From Rhizobium tropici CIAT 899 (lineage in GTDB: Bacteria > Pseudomonadota > Alphaproteobacteria > Rhizobiales > Rhizobiaceae), in contig NC_020059.1 of the NCBI RefSeq assembly GCF_000330885.1, positions 3,027,001 through 3,091,000 on the forward strand: a stretch of 64,000 bases of DNA. Reading direction: 5' to 3'. A model generated the notes under the pieces. It searched no databases and was not told the origin of the DNA. It was given only the letters and a program-made list of their open reading frames with translations. The position numbers were made by a program, and so were the translations under genes. Positions 28,844 through 37,139 of the stretch are shown here, one piece after another. The first letter of the stretch is position 1, and each line of letters opens with the position of its first letter.

Positions 28844-29260
28844 CTACCGCAGCAACTTCAGCGACCCAGTAAGCGATTTCACCCATTTCGAAGGCCCCGC
28901 CAGCCCGAGGCCATCGATCGCCTCGCCGGCGAGATCGCGATCCGGAAACGTCGCCTCATATTCCCTGTAATCGTGCAGCGAGCGGGCAAAGGCAGGAAAC
29001 GGAACGATCGCGCGGTCGTTTTCCACCGGCAAGGTCTTCAGCAACAAAGATCGTATGGTTTCCGCATCCGCCTGCAGTATCGGGATGGGCATGTTCGAAC
29101 TGATGTCGATGGTGCGCTCCTCCCTGTCGGTCAATTGCCTTGCCGCGAGCGAGGGAAACTTTGCGCCCAACCCGATAGAGATGGCGCCGGCGGTGTTGGC
29201 GATCAGCCCAAGCGGCAGTGCTGGATTGATGACGATGGCAAGACGGATATCGGGAAGCAT
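28844..29260 (-). CDS. DUF2000 family protein
   Basis: This 138-residue protein matches the DUF2000 family. It opens PDIRLAIVINPALPLGLIANTAGAISIGLGAKFP, has a central DISSNMPIPILQADAETIRSL, and ends LGLAGPSKWVKSLTG. Related structures have a peptidyl-tRNA hydrolase-like fold, but no activity is known for this group. It is divergent from an Lrp/AsnC regulator 130 bases away, which probably controls it. The 3' end faces the sRNA terminator at 28832. Confidence 0.82.
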   Translation of the reverse strand: MLPDIRLAIVINPALPLGLIANTAGAISIGLGAKFPSLAARQLTDREERTIDISSNMPIPILQADAETIRSLLLKTLPVENDRAIVPFPAFARSLHDYREYEATFPDRDLAGEAIDGLGLAGPSKWVKSLTGSLKLLR

Positions 29261-29390
29261 GAAGACCTGCTGCTGTTGACATGTGGGATCGCAGGATATC
29301 TCTCTCGCAGGGGATAATCCTGCCTTTCATTGCCTCGTATTCAGGGAATGTGGTAGGATCTACCTCATCTTTGCAGATAAAAGGTTGGAT

Positions 29391-29870
29391 ATGCCCGACA
29401 CCCTCGAGCCCATCGATTTGAAGATTCTCGGCGCCCTCCAGAAGAATGGGCGCCTGACGAACCAGGCGCTTTCATCCGAAGTCGGGCTCTCGACATCTCC
29501 GTGCTGGCGGCGCGTGCGCCAGCTGGAAGAAACAGGCGTGATCCAGGGTTATACGGCCGCGCTCGACAGGCGCCAGATCGGCCTCGGCGTCCTTACCTTC
29601 ATCAGGGTCAAGATCGACAGCCATAGCGAGGCGGAAGCCGAGGAATTCTCGCGCGATGTGCTGAAACTCAGCGAGGTCGTGGCCTGCTACAGCATCGCCG
29701 GGGACGCGGATTTCCTGCTGCAGGTGGTGGCGGCCGATCTCGACAGCTATGCCGATTTCGCCATGGCGGTCGTGCGCCGCTTGCCGCGCATCAAGGAGAT
29801 GCAGACCACCTTCGTGCTGAAGGAAATCAAGCCTTTCAAGGGCTTTCCGCTTGGGGTCGGCCAGCGATAG
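29391..29870 (+). CDS. Lrp/AsnC-family transcriptional regulator
   Basis: This 159-residue protein has an N-terminal AsnC-type winged helix (LEPIDLKILGALQKNGRLTNQALSSEVGLSTSPCWRRVRQLEETGVIQGYTAALDRRQIG, residues 4-63). A C-terminal RAM effector domain follows (VVACYSIAGDADFLLQVVAADLDSYADF). The start at 29391 fits the family N-terminus; an upstream ATG at 29283 adds 36 unlikely residues. It is divergent from the DUF2000 gene. The ligand is unknown, though amino acids are usual for the family. Confidence 0.92.
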   Translation: MPDTLEPIDLKILGALQKNGRLTNQALSSEVGLSTSPCWRRVRQLEETGVIQGYTAALDRRQIGLGVLTFIRVKIDSHSEAEAEEFSRDVLKLSEVVACYSIAGDADFLLQVVAADLDSYADFAMAVVRRLPRIKEMQTTFVLKEIKPFKGFPLGVGQR

Positions 29871-29891
29871 CAGCGCAAGGCACGGATGCAA

Positions 29892-29918
29892 GGTGCGCTA
29901 TGGAGAAGATAGCGCACC
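29892..29918. terminator. Hairpin after the Lrp/AsnC gene
   Basis: GGTGCGCTAT (29892-29901) pairs perfectly with ATAGCGCACC (29909-29918) across 7 bases, 22 bases after the stop. There is no long T-run, so it may stabilise the 3' end or terminate weakly. Confidence 0.5.
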
Positions 29919-30002
29919 CATGTGCCTCTTTACGTTTGGATCGAAGCCATCCTATTCTCGGGCAAGTGGCTGCCCACCCTAGGGTATTGCCCGGGGTATA
30001 AA

Positions 30003-31070
30003 ATGTCGGCGCTCTCTTTCTCGAAGATTTCCTCATCGCTGAATACGCTTCTGGCAGCAATCGGTCTGCTGACGGTGGCGGCGCTTACGACGCCTGATAT
30101 CGTCGGACAGACCAGGCTCATCCTGGAACTCCTTCTTGCCGGCGTCTGGGCCATTTATGTCCTGCAATTGATCGAAACGCTGGTCATGCACCGCGCAAGG
30201 GACGTTCGCGGCAGGATACCGGAAATCGCAGTCGACATACTGGCCGTTCTGGTCCCCTTGGCCGCTTTCCTTCTCATTCGCGGGCGCGATCAAAGCCTCT
30301 ATTGCACCATCTGGCTTTTGAAGCCGCTGCGCGGTTCGACCTTCTTCCGGCTGCTGGGCAGGGTCCTGACCAAGGAGGCACGCAACCTGATCGGCGTCAC
30401 CTCGATTTTCGGCATCGTTCTGTTCGCCGCAGCGCTTGCCGCTTACATCATCGAACGCGACGTCCAGCCTGACAAGTTCGGCAGCATCCCCCTCGCAATG
30501 TGGTGGGCCGTGACGACGCTGTCGACCACGGGCTATGGCGACGAGATCCCGCAAAGCCTCGCCGGCCGCACCCTTGCCGGGCTGGTCATGATGTGCGGTA
30601 TCGGCATCTTTGCCTTATGGGCCGGCATTCTCGCCACCGGCTTCTACGAAGAGGTTCGCCGCCAGGACTTCGTGCGCAACTGGCAGCTGGTTGCGGGAGT
30701 GCCGTTGTTCCAGAAGCTCGGTTCAGGCGCCCTCATCGAGATCGTACGGGCGCTGAGACCTCGCGTCGTGCCGGCGGGCGGTATCATCTGCCGCAAGGGC
30801 GAGGCCGGCGATCAGATGTACTTCATCGTCGAGGGCCGCGTCAGCGTCGCCACGTCAATTCCGGTAGAACTTGCCTCCGGCAGTTTCTTCGGCGAGATGG
30901 CGCTGATCACCGGCGAGCCCCGCTCGGCAACCGTCAGCGCCGCGACCGAAGTCTCACTGCTGTCGCTCTATGCGTCAGATTTCCAGATGCTTTCGAGTAG
31001 CAGCCCGGAGATCGCCGAGATCATTCGTCAGACGGCGCTGGAGCGGCGCGGCGCGGTACCGAAGAGCTGA
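30003..31070 (+). CDS. Cyclic nucleotide-gated potassium channel, MloK1 (MlotiK1) type
   Basis: This inner-membrane channel is 355 residues, the same length as the structurally known Mesorhizobium loti MloK1. Voltage-sensor-like helices S1-S4 occupy about residues 12-125, with an S4 of few charges (TIWLLKPLRGSTFFRLLGRVL). The pore helix and selectivity filter are at about 166-180 (MWWAVTTLSTTGYGDEIP), with filter T-G-Y-G-D. A short C-linker leads to a cyclic-nucleotide-binding domain (about 225-350) containing FFGEMALITGEPRSATVSA, the phosphate-binding cassette with its Arg. The start at 30003 gives the MloK1 length; a longer frame from 29922 is possible. The K+ permeation and cAMP response are family knowledge. 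Confidence 0.92.
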   Translation: MSALSFSKISSSLNTLLAAIGLLTVAALTTPDIVGQTRLILELLLAGVWAIYVLQLIETLVMHRARDVRGRIPEIAVDILAVLVPLAAFLLIRGRDQSLYCTIWLLKPLRGSTFFRLLGRVLTKEARNLIGVTSIFGIVLFAAALAAYIIERDVQPDKFGSIPLAMWWAVTTLSTTGYGDEIPQSLAGRTLAGLVMMCGIGIFALWAGILATGFYEEVRRQDFVRNWQLVAGVPLFQKLGSGALIEIVRALRPRVVPAGGIICRKGEAGDQMYFIVEGRVSVATSIPVELASGSFFGEMALITGEPRSATVSAATEVSLLSLYASDFQMLSSSSPEIAEIIRQTALERRGAVPKS

Positions 31071-31199
31071 TACGGACGATCTTCATGGTGTCGGGCCTTG
31101 CGCGCACTGTTCGGAGAAAAGCCATAAACCTGTTGCAATTCCATGAGGCTGCGCTATCCCCTTCAGATAAGCCATTGGTCAGCGAGGCGCGACACCGTC

Positions 31200-32174
31200 A
31201 TGGATTCGATCCTCTATTCCACAGCAGATAATCCGGTGCCGGAAAACCGCACCGAAGGCTTCTTCGAAAGTTTCGACGGCCGCAAGCTGCGCTATGCCGT
31301 CTTCCGCTGCGAGCAGCCGGTCGCCAAGGGAACCGTTGTGCTGCTGCAGGGCCGTAACGAATTCATCGAGAAATATTCCGAGACGATCCGCGACCTCGCA
31401 GCCAAGGGCCTTTGGGTCGCGACCTTCGATCTGCGTGGCCAGGGCGGATCCGAGCGGCTGCTGAAAGACCCGTTGCGCGGCCACATCCGCCATTTTTCCG
31501 ATTATGAGCGGGATCTGACTGCCTTCCTCGACAAGATCGTCCTGCCGGATACGCGTCTGCCCTTCTTTCTCCTCGCCCATTCGACGGGCGGTCTGATTGC
31601 CCTGTCCGCGGCGCCGAGGCTTGCGACACGAATTGAGCGCATGGTGCTGTCTGCTCCGTTCATCGGCCTTACCGGCCATGGCGCCTCTCCTGGCTTTATC
31701 CGCTTTCTGTCCGGCGCGGTCAGCGGTATCGGCCTTGGCCGCATGCAGTTCAGCAAGAAGTTCAAGGAAAGGCCATTTGCTGAAAACCCGCTGACGACGG
31801 ACGAGCAGCGCTACCGCCGCAACATCGGCATCGGCGCCACCTATCCGCAGCTTTGCCTGGGACCGCCGACGGCACGCTGGCTGTCGCAGGCCTTGCGGGC
31901 AATCGAACGGGTCAACAGGCCCGAACATCTGTTTTCGATCCAGATTCCGACCGTCCTGATCGCGCCGACGCGCGACGGGGTCGTGCCTTATGCCGATCAG
32001 GAGCGGCTGTCGCGCTATTTCCGCGCCGCACAGCTGGTGCCTGTCCACGGCGCCAAGCATGAAATCCTGCAGGAACGGGATGTCTATCGCAATCAGGCAC
32101 TTGCCGCGATCCACGCCTTCATCCCCGGCAGCGATGCCGAGACCAATGCCTATGAAATTGAGGCAGAAGCCTGA
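31200..32174 (+). CDS. Alpha/beta hydrolase, lysophospholipase L2 (PldB)-like
   Basis: This 324-residue alpha/beta hydrolase of the serine aminopeptidase/monoglyceride lipase clan has an oxyanion region VVLLQGRNEFIEKYSETIRDLAAKG and the lipase-like motif DLRGQGGSERLL. The nucleophile elbow is FLLAHSTGGLIAL (Ser in A-H-S-T-G), the acid Asp lies near LIAPTRDGVVPY, and the His near PVHGAKHEIL. This combination is that of PldB-type lysophospholipases. The start at 31200 is chosen because the frame upstream is unconserved and GAGGCG lies ahead. HisN is convergent just 5 bases beyond the stop. Confidence 0.85.
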   Translation: MDSILYSTADNPVPENRTEGFFESFDGRKLRYAVFRCEQPVAKGTVVLLQGRNEFIEKYSETIRDLAAKGLWVATFDLRGQGGSERLLKDPLRGHIRHFSDYERDLTAFLDKIVLPDTRLPFFLLAHSTGGLIALSAAPRLATRIERMVLSAPFIGLTGHGASPGFIRFLSGAVSGIGLGRMQFSKKFKERPFAENPLTTDEQRYRRNIGIGATYPQLCLGPPTARWLSQALRAIERVNRPEHLFSIQIPTVLIAPTRDGVVPYADQERLSRYFRAAQLVPVHGAKHEILQERDVYRNQALAAIHAFIPGSDAETNAYEIEAEA

Positions 32175-32179
32175 AGGAC

Positions 32180-32953
32180 TTAGCGGGATAGAACTGCCAG
32201 GGCCTGCTCGTAAACGGCGCGGCTGCCGGCTGCGATGATCGTCCCGCCCATTTCCGGCCGGCCGCCATCCCAGGTGGTCATGATGCCGCCAGCTTGCTCG
32301 ACAACCGGAATGATGCCGCCGACATCATAGGGTTTCAGCGAATTCTCGATGACGAGATCGATATGACCGGCAGCCAGCAGCGCATAGGCGTAGCAATCGC
32401 AGCCGTAGCGGAAGAGGCGTACCCCACTTTCGATCTCGCGATATTTTGCAAGCTCATCGCCGACGAAGAGATGCGGTGAGGTAGTGAAGAGGATGGCATT
32501 GGAGAGGCTACCGCAATCGCGGACCTGCAGCCGCCTCTCGCCGTCAGGACCGGAATAGGTGGCGCCATTGCCATCGGCAAAATAGCGCTCGCCGGTAAAG
32601 GGCTGGTCGATCATCCCCATGACGGCGCGGCCGTTCTTCTGCAGGCCGATCAGCGTTCCCCACACCGGGACGCCCGAGATGAAGGCGCGCGTGCCGTCGA
32701 TCGGATCGATGACCCAGACATGCTCGCGGTCGAGTCCGACATTGCCATGCTCCTCACCCAGAATGCCATGTTCGGGGAACTCGGCTTCGATCAGCGCGCG
32801 AATCGCCTCTTCAGCGGCACGGTCGCCTTCCGTCACGGGATCAAAGCCCGTGGCTTCCTTGTTGACCACATCGATGCCGGCGCGAAAACGCGGCAGGGTT
32901 TCGGCCTTGGCCGCTTCGGCCAGACGATAGAAGAACGAGCGATCGGGAAGCAT
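32180..32953 (-). CDS. hisN: Histidinol-phosphatase, inositol-monophosphatase family
   Basis: This enzyme dephosphorylates histidinol phosphate in the penultimate step of histidine synthesis. The 257-residue protein carries the IMPase metal motifs GEEHG (first Glu), DPIDGT (WVIDPIDGTRAFISGVPVWGTLIGL) and YDVGGIIPVVEQAGG (last Asp). The residues R-A-F-x-x-G-V-P-V-W after DPIDGT resemble HisN rather than SuhB, but the two are hard to tell apart by eye. The start at 32953 (MLPDRSFF) gives the usual length. An ATG at 32989 is an alternative, and neither has a strong ribosome site. The MmgR-type sRNA lies upstream in the opposite direction. Confidence 0.82.
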   Translation of the reverse strand: MLPDRSFFYRLAEAAKAETLPRFRAGIDVVNKEATGFDPVTEGDRAAEEAIRALIEAEFPEHGILGEEHGNVGLDREHVWVIDPIDGTRAFISGVPVWGTLIGLQKNGRAVMGMIDQPFTGERYFADGNGATYSGPDGERRLQVRDCGSLSNAILFTTSPHLFVGDELAKYREIESGVRLFRYGCDCYAYALLAAGHIDLVIENSLKPYDVGGIIPVVEQAGGIMTTWDGGRPEMGGTIIAAGSRAVYEQALAVLSR

Positions 32954-33098
32954 GGTGAATCCGGATAGGTGACGGGATGGCGATGTCATAACGCATCTAG
33001 ACGGGGAAGCAAACCGCCTGATGACGCGCCGGGCGCAATGCCTGCGGATCAGGCAGGATTTTTGAATTTGCCCAAATATTTTGCACCGCAATAAAGTG

Positions 33099-33129
33099 CT
33101 TGACATTTGTGCAATGCAGCAGCAATATC
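33099..33129 (+). promoter_or_regulatory. Sigma-70 promoter of the MmgR-type sRNA
   Basis: CTTGACA (from 33099) and AATATC (33124-33129), with an 18-base spacer after TTGACA, match the alphaproteobacterial housekeeping consensus. They place the start near 33136. Confidence 0.75.
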
Positions 33130-33135
33130 CTCATG

Positions 33136-33212
33136 CAGTCTTTCGACTGTAAATACCCTCCTTGGGTGTTTCCTCCCTAGACTTAGCCGCGCCACGAGCG
33201 CGGTTCTTTTTT
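33136..33212 (+). ncRNA. mmgR: sRNA of the MmgR / alpha-r8 (suhB motif) family
   Basis: A transcript of about 77 bases is bounded by a consensus promoter and a strong terminator. Stem 1 is CAGTC-TTTC-GACTG (33136-33149) and stem 2 is ACCC-N5-GGGT (33155-33167). The single-stranded decamer TTTCCTCCCT follows at 33169-33178. The terminator is CCGCGC-N5-GCGCGG (33187-33203) followed by TTCTTTTTT. To my knowledge that decamer is invariant in the alpha-r8 family, and MmgR of Sinorhizobium meliloti is about 77 nt and limits polyhydroxybutyrate storage. The corresponding Rfam motif was first noticed near suhB-like genes, and here an inositol-monophosphatase-family gene (hisN) is the neighbour. The pyrimidine-rich decamer is the likely target-pairing region. 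Confidence 0.82.
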
Positions 33213-33220
33213 GTGGCGGA

Positions 33221-33443
33221 GTGATCCCCTCGCCCCGCTAGCGGGGAGAGGGCCAGGGTGAGGAGCCAGGCACTAGGTGTGCGCTGCAACGACAAGCACG
33301 CCCGACCATCACCATAGCCAAACGCTTGGCAGATTCTGTTCGCTCTGAAAATTCCGAGACAGCCCCTCATCCGAGGCGTCGCCATTTCGCCCGCTCAATG
33401 TCTCCGCCCCACGTTCTCCCCGCCTTCGCGGGGCGAAGGGGCC
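33221..33443 (-). repeat. Composite rhizobial intergenic repeat with hairpin ends
   Basis: Both ends are C/G-rich hairpins: CCCCGCTAGCGGGG at 33233-33246, next to GGGCCAGGGTGAGG, and CCCCGCC-TTC-GCGGGG at about 33418-33433. The middle is unrelated sequence. The same design (hairpin, GTGG, GAGGGGC, spacer, CCCTCACCCT-GCCCTCTCCC, hairpin) recurs at 59141-59300, so these are two members of one family. With the MmgR locus it fills the 495-base gap 32954-33448. Confidence 0.65.
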
Positions 33444-33448
33444 TTGCC

Positions 33449-34348
33449 TTATTCCGCCGCCAGCGCCGGATCGCCCGTATAGGATTCCACATGCTCGGCC
33501 ATGCGCTTCATGAAAAGTGTGATGGCAGCGGCGACCTTGTCGAAATCCGGGCGCTTCTCGAGCGTCGTCTCGTCGACATAGAGCGAACGGTTGACCTCGA
33601 TCTGCAGGGCATGCAGCCCGCGGGACGGACGGCCGTAATGCTCGGTGATGAAACCGCCGGCATAGGGCTTGTTGCGCACGGCGTTGAAGCCCATCTCCTC
33701 GAGAATCTGCATCGCCGCACGTGACAGCTCGGCCGAGGCGCTGGTGCCGTAGCGATCGCCGAGGATGAAATCGGGCCGCGCATTGCTGCCGGCGATGCGG
33801 ATATTGCCCGGCATGGAATGGCAATCGACCAGCACACCGAAGCCGAACTTGACATGAGTGCGCGCGATCAGCCGGCGTAGCGTGGCATGATAGGGCTTGT
33901 AGATGGTGTCGATGCGCTTCAGCGCATCCTCCACCGGCACACGGCGCGCATAGATCTCCATGTTTTCGGCGACGATTCGCGGAATCGTGCCAAGGCCGCC
34001 GGCGACCCGCAGCGAATTGATGTTGGCATAGGAGGGTAACGCACCGTCGAACATGCGCGGATCGAGCTCATAAGGCTCGCGATTCACGTCGATATAGGCG
34101 CGCGGGAAATTGGCGAACAGCAGCGGCGCACCGAGCGAGCTCGCCGCCGAAAAAAGCTCGTCGACATAATGATCCTCGGAGCGGCGGATAGCGATACCCT
34201 GCAGGCGGGATTGAGCGATGAAATCGGGAGGATAGATGCGGCCGCTGTGAGGTGAACTGTAGACAAACGGTATCGTCTGGGAAGCGGGTTCCAATACCTC
34301 GAAAATCTCGAAACTACGCATTTCCGCGGACATCAACGTCTTTACCAT
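33449..34348 (-). CDS. N-formylglutamate amidohydrolase family protein
   Basis: This 299-residue zinc hydrolase of the N-formylglutamate amidohydrolase (FGase/HutG) family carries FVYSSPHSGRIYPPDF (SPHSG zinc-site region), RRSEDHYVDELF, FPRAYIDVNREPYELDP (R-x-x-x-D-x-N-R signature), VDCHSMPG, and ALQIEVNRSLYVDE at the C-terminal side. FGase makes glutamate from formylglutamate at the end of one histidine-degradation route. No hut genes are beside it here, so the physiological substrate is open. Two alternative ATGs lie near the N-terminus (residues 6 and 10). Confidence 0.9.
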   Translation of the reverse strand: MVKTLMSAEMRSFEIFEVLEPASQTIPFVYSSPHSGRIYPPDFIAQSRLQGIAIRRSEDHYVDELFSAASSLGAPLLFANFPRAYIDVNREPYELDPRMFDGALPSYANINSLRVAGGLGTIPRIVAENMEIYARRVPVEDALKRIDTIYKPYHATLRRLIARTHVKFGFGVLVDCHSMPGNIRIAGSNARPDFILGDRYGTSASAELSRAAMQILEEMGFNAVRNKPYAGGFITEHYGRPSRGLHALQIEVNRSLYVDETTLEKRPDFDKVAAAITLFMKRMAEHVESYTGDPALAAE

Positions 34349-34617
34349 GTCAACAACTTGTCGCAGTCATCATGTTGCCAGTTGCATGACCGCAAGTCCA
34401 TAGTAACTTGAGCGAAATGGCCTTAATCCAAAACACCGTGCTCGGAATCTCGGATGCCTGGTCAGCGAAAACGCAGGACGTTTTCGTGGAATGGACGTAT
34501 GCTTCGAACAAATGCTGGAACGGCGCGTTTTGGCTGACTATTCACGGCTTGTTTACGGCGCCGCGGTACCCTAAACGCTGGACGAGTCCAACCAGACAAA
34601 GTTGATTAGCGATAGAG

Positions 34618-34983
34618 ATGATGACCCAGAAGATACTTCTTGCCGAAGACGACAACGACATGCGTCGCTTTCTCGTGAAGGCACTCGAAAAAGCCGGCTA
34701 CAAGGTCTTGTCCTTTGACAATGGAGCCAGCGCTTACGACCGGCTGCGCGAAGAGCCGTTCTCGCTGCTTTTGACTGACATCGTCATGCCTGAGATGGAC
34801 GGTATCGAGCTGGCGCGGCGCGCCACCGAACTCGATCCGGACCTGAAGGTGATGTTCATCACCGGCTTTGCCGCCGTCGCACTGAACCCCGATTCGAAGG
34901 CGCCGAAGGATGCCAAGGTCCTTTCCAAGCCTTTCCACCTCCGCGAACTCGTCGATGAAGTCAACAAACTCCTTGCCGCGTAA
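34618..34983 (+). CDS. cpdR: CpdR single-domain response regulator
   Basis: CpdR is the receiver-only protein of the CckA-ChpT phosphorelay. Unphosphorylated CpdR delivers substrates to ClpXP and so controls CtrA turnover, cell-cycle progress and, in rhizobia, symbiotic polyploidy. The 121-residue protein begins MMTQKILLAEDDNDMRRFLVKALEKAGYKVLS, with acidic pocket E10-D11-D12. The phosphoacceptor is Asp54 in LLLTDIVMPEMDG, with Thr/Ser in MFITGF and Lys in VLSKPFHLREL. The rhizobial insert ALNPDSKAPKDA is also present. No output domain is present. Either of two ATGs, 34618 or 34621, may be the start. tRNA-Val follows 83 bases downstream with its own promoter. Confidence 0.95.
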   Translation: MMTQKILLAEDDNDMRRFLVKALEKAGYKVLSFDNGASAYDRLREEPFSLLLTDIVMPEMDGIELARRATELDPDLKVMFITGFAAVALNPDSKAPKDAKVLSKPFHLRELVDEVNKLLAA

Positions 34984-35022
34984 GGCTTTCGGCGGCAACG
35001 TCACAAAACCGAAAAAAGCCTA

Positions 35023-35051
35023 TTGACGGCCACCAAGGTTTTGTGATCTAT
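35023..35051 (+). promoter_or_regulatory. Promoter of tRNA-Val
   Basis: TTGACG (35023-35028), a 17-base spacer and ATCTAT (35046-35051) lie 16 bases before the tRNA 5' end. Confidence 0.55.
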
Positions 35052-35066
35052 GCGCCGCCATCGGAT

Positions 35067-35141
<75 letters not shown>

Positions 35142-35160
35142 TCCTAATTCGCTGAAAAGC

Positions 35161-35194
35161 AAGGCCTTTCGAGAAATCGAAAGGCCTTTTTCAT
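35161..35194 (+). terminator. Rho-independent terminator after tRNA-Val
   Basis: AAGGCCTTTCGA (35161-35172) pairs perfectly with TCGAAAGGCCTT (35177-35188) across GAAA, followed by TTTCATTTC. Confidence 0.93.
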
Positions 35195-35279
35195 TTCTTA
35201 TCCGTTGACAGAGTCCGGTTATCCCCAAAGCGGATCGGGCCGAAGAATACCCCTCGACCTGAAGCGAATTGCAGTCCGG

Positions 35280-35591
35280 TCAGCGATCCAGGAAATGCCG
35301 CAAAACCGCGGTCGTCGGATAGGCGTAGACGCCACGATCGACAAAGCCGTGACGATAGAGACAATTTCGCAGAGCCAGCCAGTATGGGGTACTGTTGGGA
35401 TCCGGAGAGCCGCGGCGCCAGGAATAAGCCTCAGGCTCGCAGCGATCGAGAACCCTCTCATATGTCGCCAGCACCACCGGATCACTATCGGCACGAATGC
35501 CGCCATGGTAGGTCTGGTAATTCGAAGGCGCCTCGCCGGCAGAGACGCATGCCAGGCTCAAAATCGCTCCCAACGCTAACATCATTCTCAT
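35280..35591 (-). CDS. Small putative lipoprotein, function unknown
   Basis: This 103-residue protein begins MRMMLALGAILSLACVSAGEAP. A short hydrophobic signal ends in the lipobox-like L-S-L-A-C, with Cys at residue 15. The mature part is SNYQTYHGGIRADSDPVVLATYERVLDRCEPEAYSWRRGSPDPN, with two further Cys (RCEPEA and RNCLYRHG) that could form a disulfide. GGAGA lies upstream of the chosen ATG. The longer upstream frame has no signal. No family is recognised. It is convergent with tRNA-Val. Confidence 0.6.
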   Translation of the reverse strand: MRMMLALGAILSLACVSAGEAPSNYQTYHGGIRADSDPVVLATYERVLDRCEPEAYSWRRGSPDPNSTPYWLALRNCLYRHGFVDRGVYAYPTTAVLRHFLDR

Positions 35592-35805
35592 GTGCTTCGA
35601 TCTCCAACTAGCCGCGTCCCGAAAAATTCGAGCGCAGGTCGAGAATAGTAGTCTTTTGGAAGATAGCCAATCACATGCTGATGTTCGCGGCGATTGCGGG
35701 GGCGAACGGAGCTTGCGACACAAGTTCCCGCTACAAGCCGCTTGACTTCCGGCCGCGCCGTCATCCTACTGTCATATCAGCGCATCGATCATACGGGAGG
35801 ATGAG

Positions 35806-36051
35806 ATGACGGTGATGAAGCGGCAGTTCTACAAGAACCACAAGCCCAATGGCGATGAGTACATGTTCCATCTCGCCCGCGACACCGAGAGCGGTGAGGT
35901 CTACGTCATCCGCCAGGCGGATTATGTCGTCGATGGCGGCAGCGAGAAAACCATGACCCTCTATGAATTCCTGGCCGGGGGCGGCAATCGGCAGAATGCC
36001 CTGCTGCAGTTGATCGGCGAGCTTGTTCCGGAATCCGCACAACAACATTGA
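35806..36051 (+). CDS. Small conserved hypothetical protein
   Basis: This 81-residue soluble protein opens MTVMKRQFYKNHKPNGDEYMFHLARDTESGEVYVIRQADYVVDGGSEKTMTLYEFL. It is beta-rich then helical and has no signal, helix-turn-helix or metal motif. GGGAGG precedes the ATG by about 7 bases, which supports translation. I recognise no family and no functional clue from the neighbours. Confidence 0.65.
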   Translation: MTVMKRQFYKNHKPNGDEYMFHLARDTESGEVYVIRQADYVVDGGSEKTMTLYEFLAGGGNRQNALLQLIGELVPESAQQH

Positions 36052-36221
36052 AACGTCGCCTCACGGCCGCGGTGACTTTGCGACAGAGGCATTCCTGCCA
36101 CCGGACTCTGACGTGCCCGGCCTGGATCCGGGCGTCTGTTGGCTTTGGACTTGTGCACGCTTCGGGTTGACTGCCACATTTTGATCGGCGAATCTGCATG
36201 GGCTTGAAAGGAGCCTCTCTT

Positions 36222-36698
36222 ATGCGATTCGCAGGCATTGCTTTTGGATTGACGGCGCTGGTCGCCACACAGGCCGCAGCTGCTACCGTCGAGAATTTTC
36301 CGGCACAGGGCGCCACCGTGGTCAGCGGAAAATGTTCCAAGCTCGTGGTCGGCAAACTCGATGCCTCCAAGGGATGCAAGGCAGAACTCGCCAGCGTCAC
36401 CGCACCTGACGGCTCCGTGACTTTCATTTTCACATCCGGCGGCAAAATGCTCGGTTTCCGTGGCAACGGGAAGGGCATCAAGCCCGGCAGCCAGAAAGGC
36501 ACCGCGCAATTGCCGATCGACGTTGTCGCGACGGGTGCCGGCAACGATATGTCGAATCAAGTCCCCGCGAAGGGCGCCTGCACCTTCGCAAATCCTTACG
36601 CTGGCAAGCCGGTCGCCATCGAGTGCTCCGCCAAATCGCCGGAAATGAGCTTCAACGGCAGTTTCACATCCGACGGCAAGGCGCCTCGCCACAAGTAG
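36222..36698 (+). CDS. Secreted/periplasmic protein with four cysteines, function unknown
   Basis: This 158-residue protein has a cleavable signal MRFAGIAFGLTALVATQAAAA. The mature protein is beta-rich with four cysteines (SGKCSK, SKGCKAE, KGACTF and IECSA) that could form two disulfides. Segments such as TVVSGKCSKLVVGKLDASKGC and TFIFTSGGKMLGFRGNGKG look like a small beta-sandwich. GAAAGGAG lies ahead of the ATG at 36222; an ATG at 36198 is also in frame but would spoil the signal. No family is recognised. Confidence 0.65.
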   Translation: MRFAGIAFGLTALVATQAAAATVENFPAQGATVVSGKCSKLVVGKLDASKGCKAELASVTAPDGSVTFIFTSGGKMLGFRGNGKGIKPGSQKGTAQLPIDVVATGAGNDMSNQVPAKGACTFANPYAGKPVAIECSAKSPEMSFNGSFTSDGKAPRHK

Positions 36699-36728
36699 CC
36701 GTCACCAGCGCGCCGCCGTCATCTTTTG

Positions 36729-36980
36729 TTAGTGCGGCAGCGCATTCTTCTGTTTTCTGCCATGATTTGCATCGGCCGGCGCTTCCCGGGACAGGTCCGA
36801 ACCGTTGACGTGGGCGGGAACGTGTACGTCCTCATGGGTTACAGGATGCAGCGTCAGATCCACCTGATGCGGCGGCAGAACCTGGGCTTGGCGAAGCGTA
36901 TTCGGCCTTGCCTTTTTCTGCCGTTCCGTCAGCTCCGGTTTTGGCGCCTCCGGTGTGCGGTGAATGGGTGCTGGACTCAT
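36729..36980 (-). CDS. Small proline/histidine-rich hypothetical protein
   Basis: This 83-residue hydrophilic protein opens MSPAPIHRTPEAPKPELTERQKKARPNTLRQAQVLPPHQVDLTLHPVTHEDVHVPAHV. It is rich in Pro and His and probably disordered. The case for translation is the strong AGGAGGAA about 5 bases before the ATG. The His clusters could bind metal, but this is speculation. No homologue is recognised. Confidence 0.5.
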   Translation of the reverse strand: MSPAPIHRTPEAPKPELTERQKKARPNTLRQAQVLPPHQVDLTLHPVTHEDVHVPAHVNGSDLSREAPADANHGRKQKNALPH

Positions 36981-37139
36981 CGGAATTCCTCCTGTTGAAC
37001 GCTGTTATTAAGGGTAAGGAGCCCGCCGCAGCGGCGGATGGTCACAAAGACATCCCAAAGGCCAAACGCAGCCTTTTCCGTTTGGTTCCCCGAATTTCTC
37101 AATTATCGAGGGCAAGGCCCCCCATCATCATTTCAACTC

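Noticed and set aside
34408..34605. 65-codon plus-strand frame between the formylglutamate amidohydrolase gene and cpdR
   Set aside because: It has no ribosome site, no recognisable features, and occupies the cpdR promoter region.
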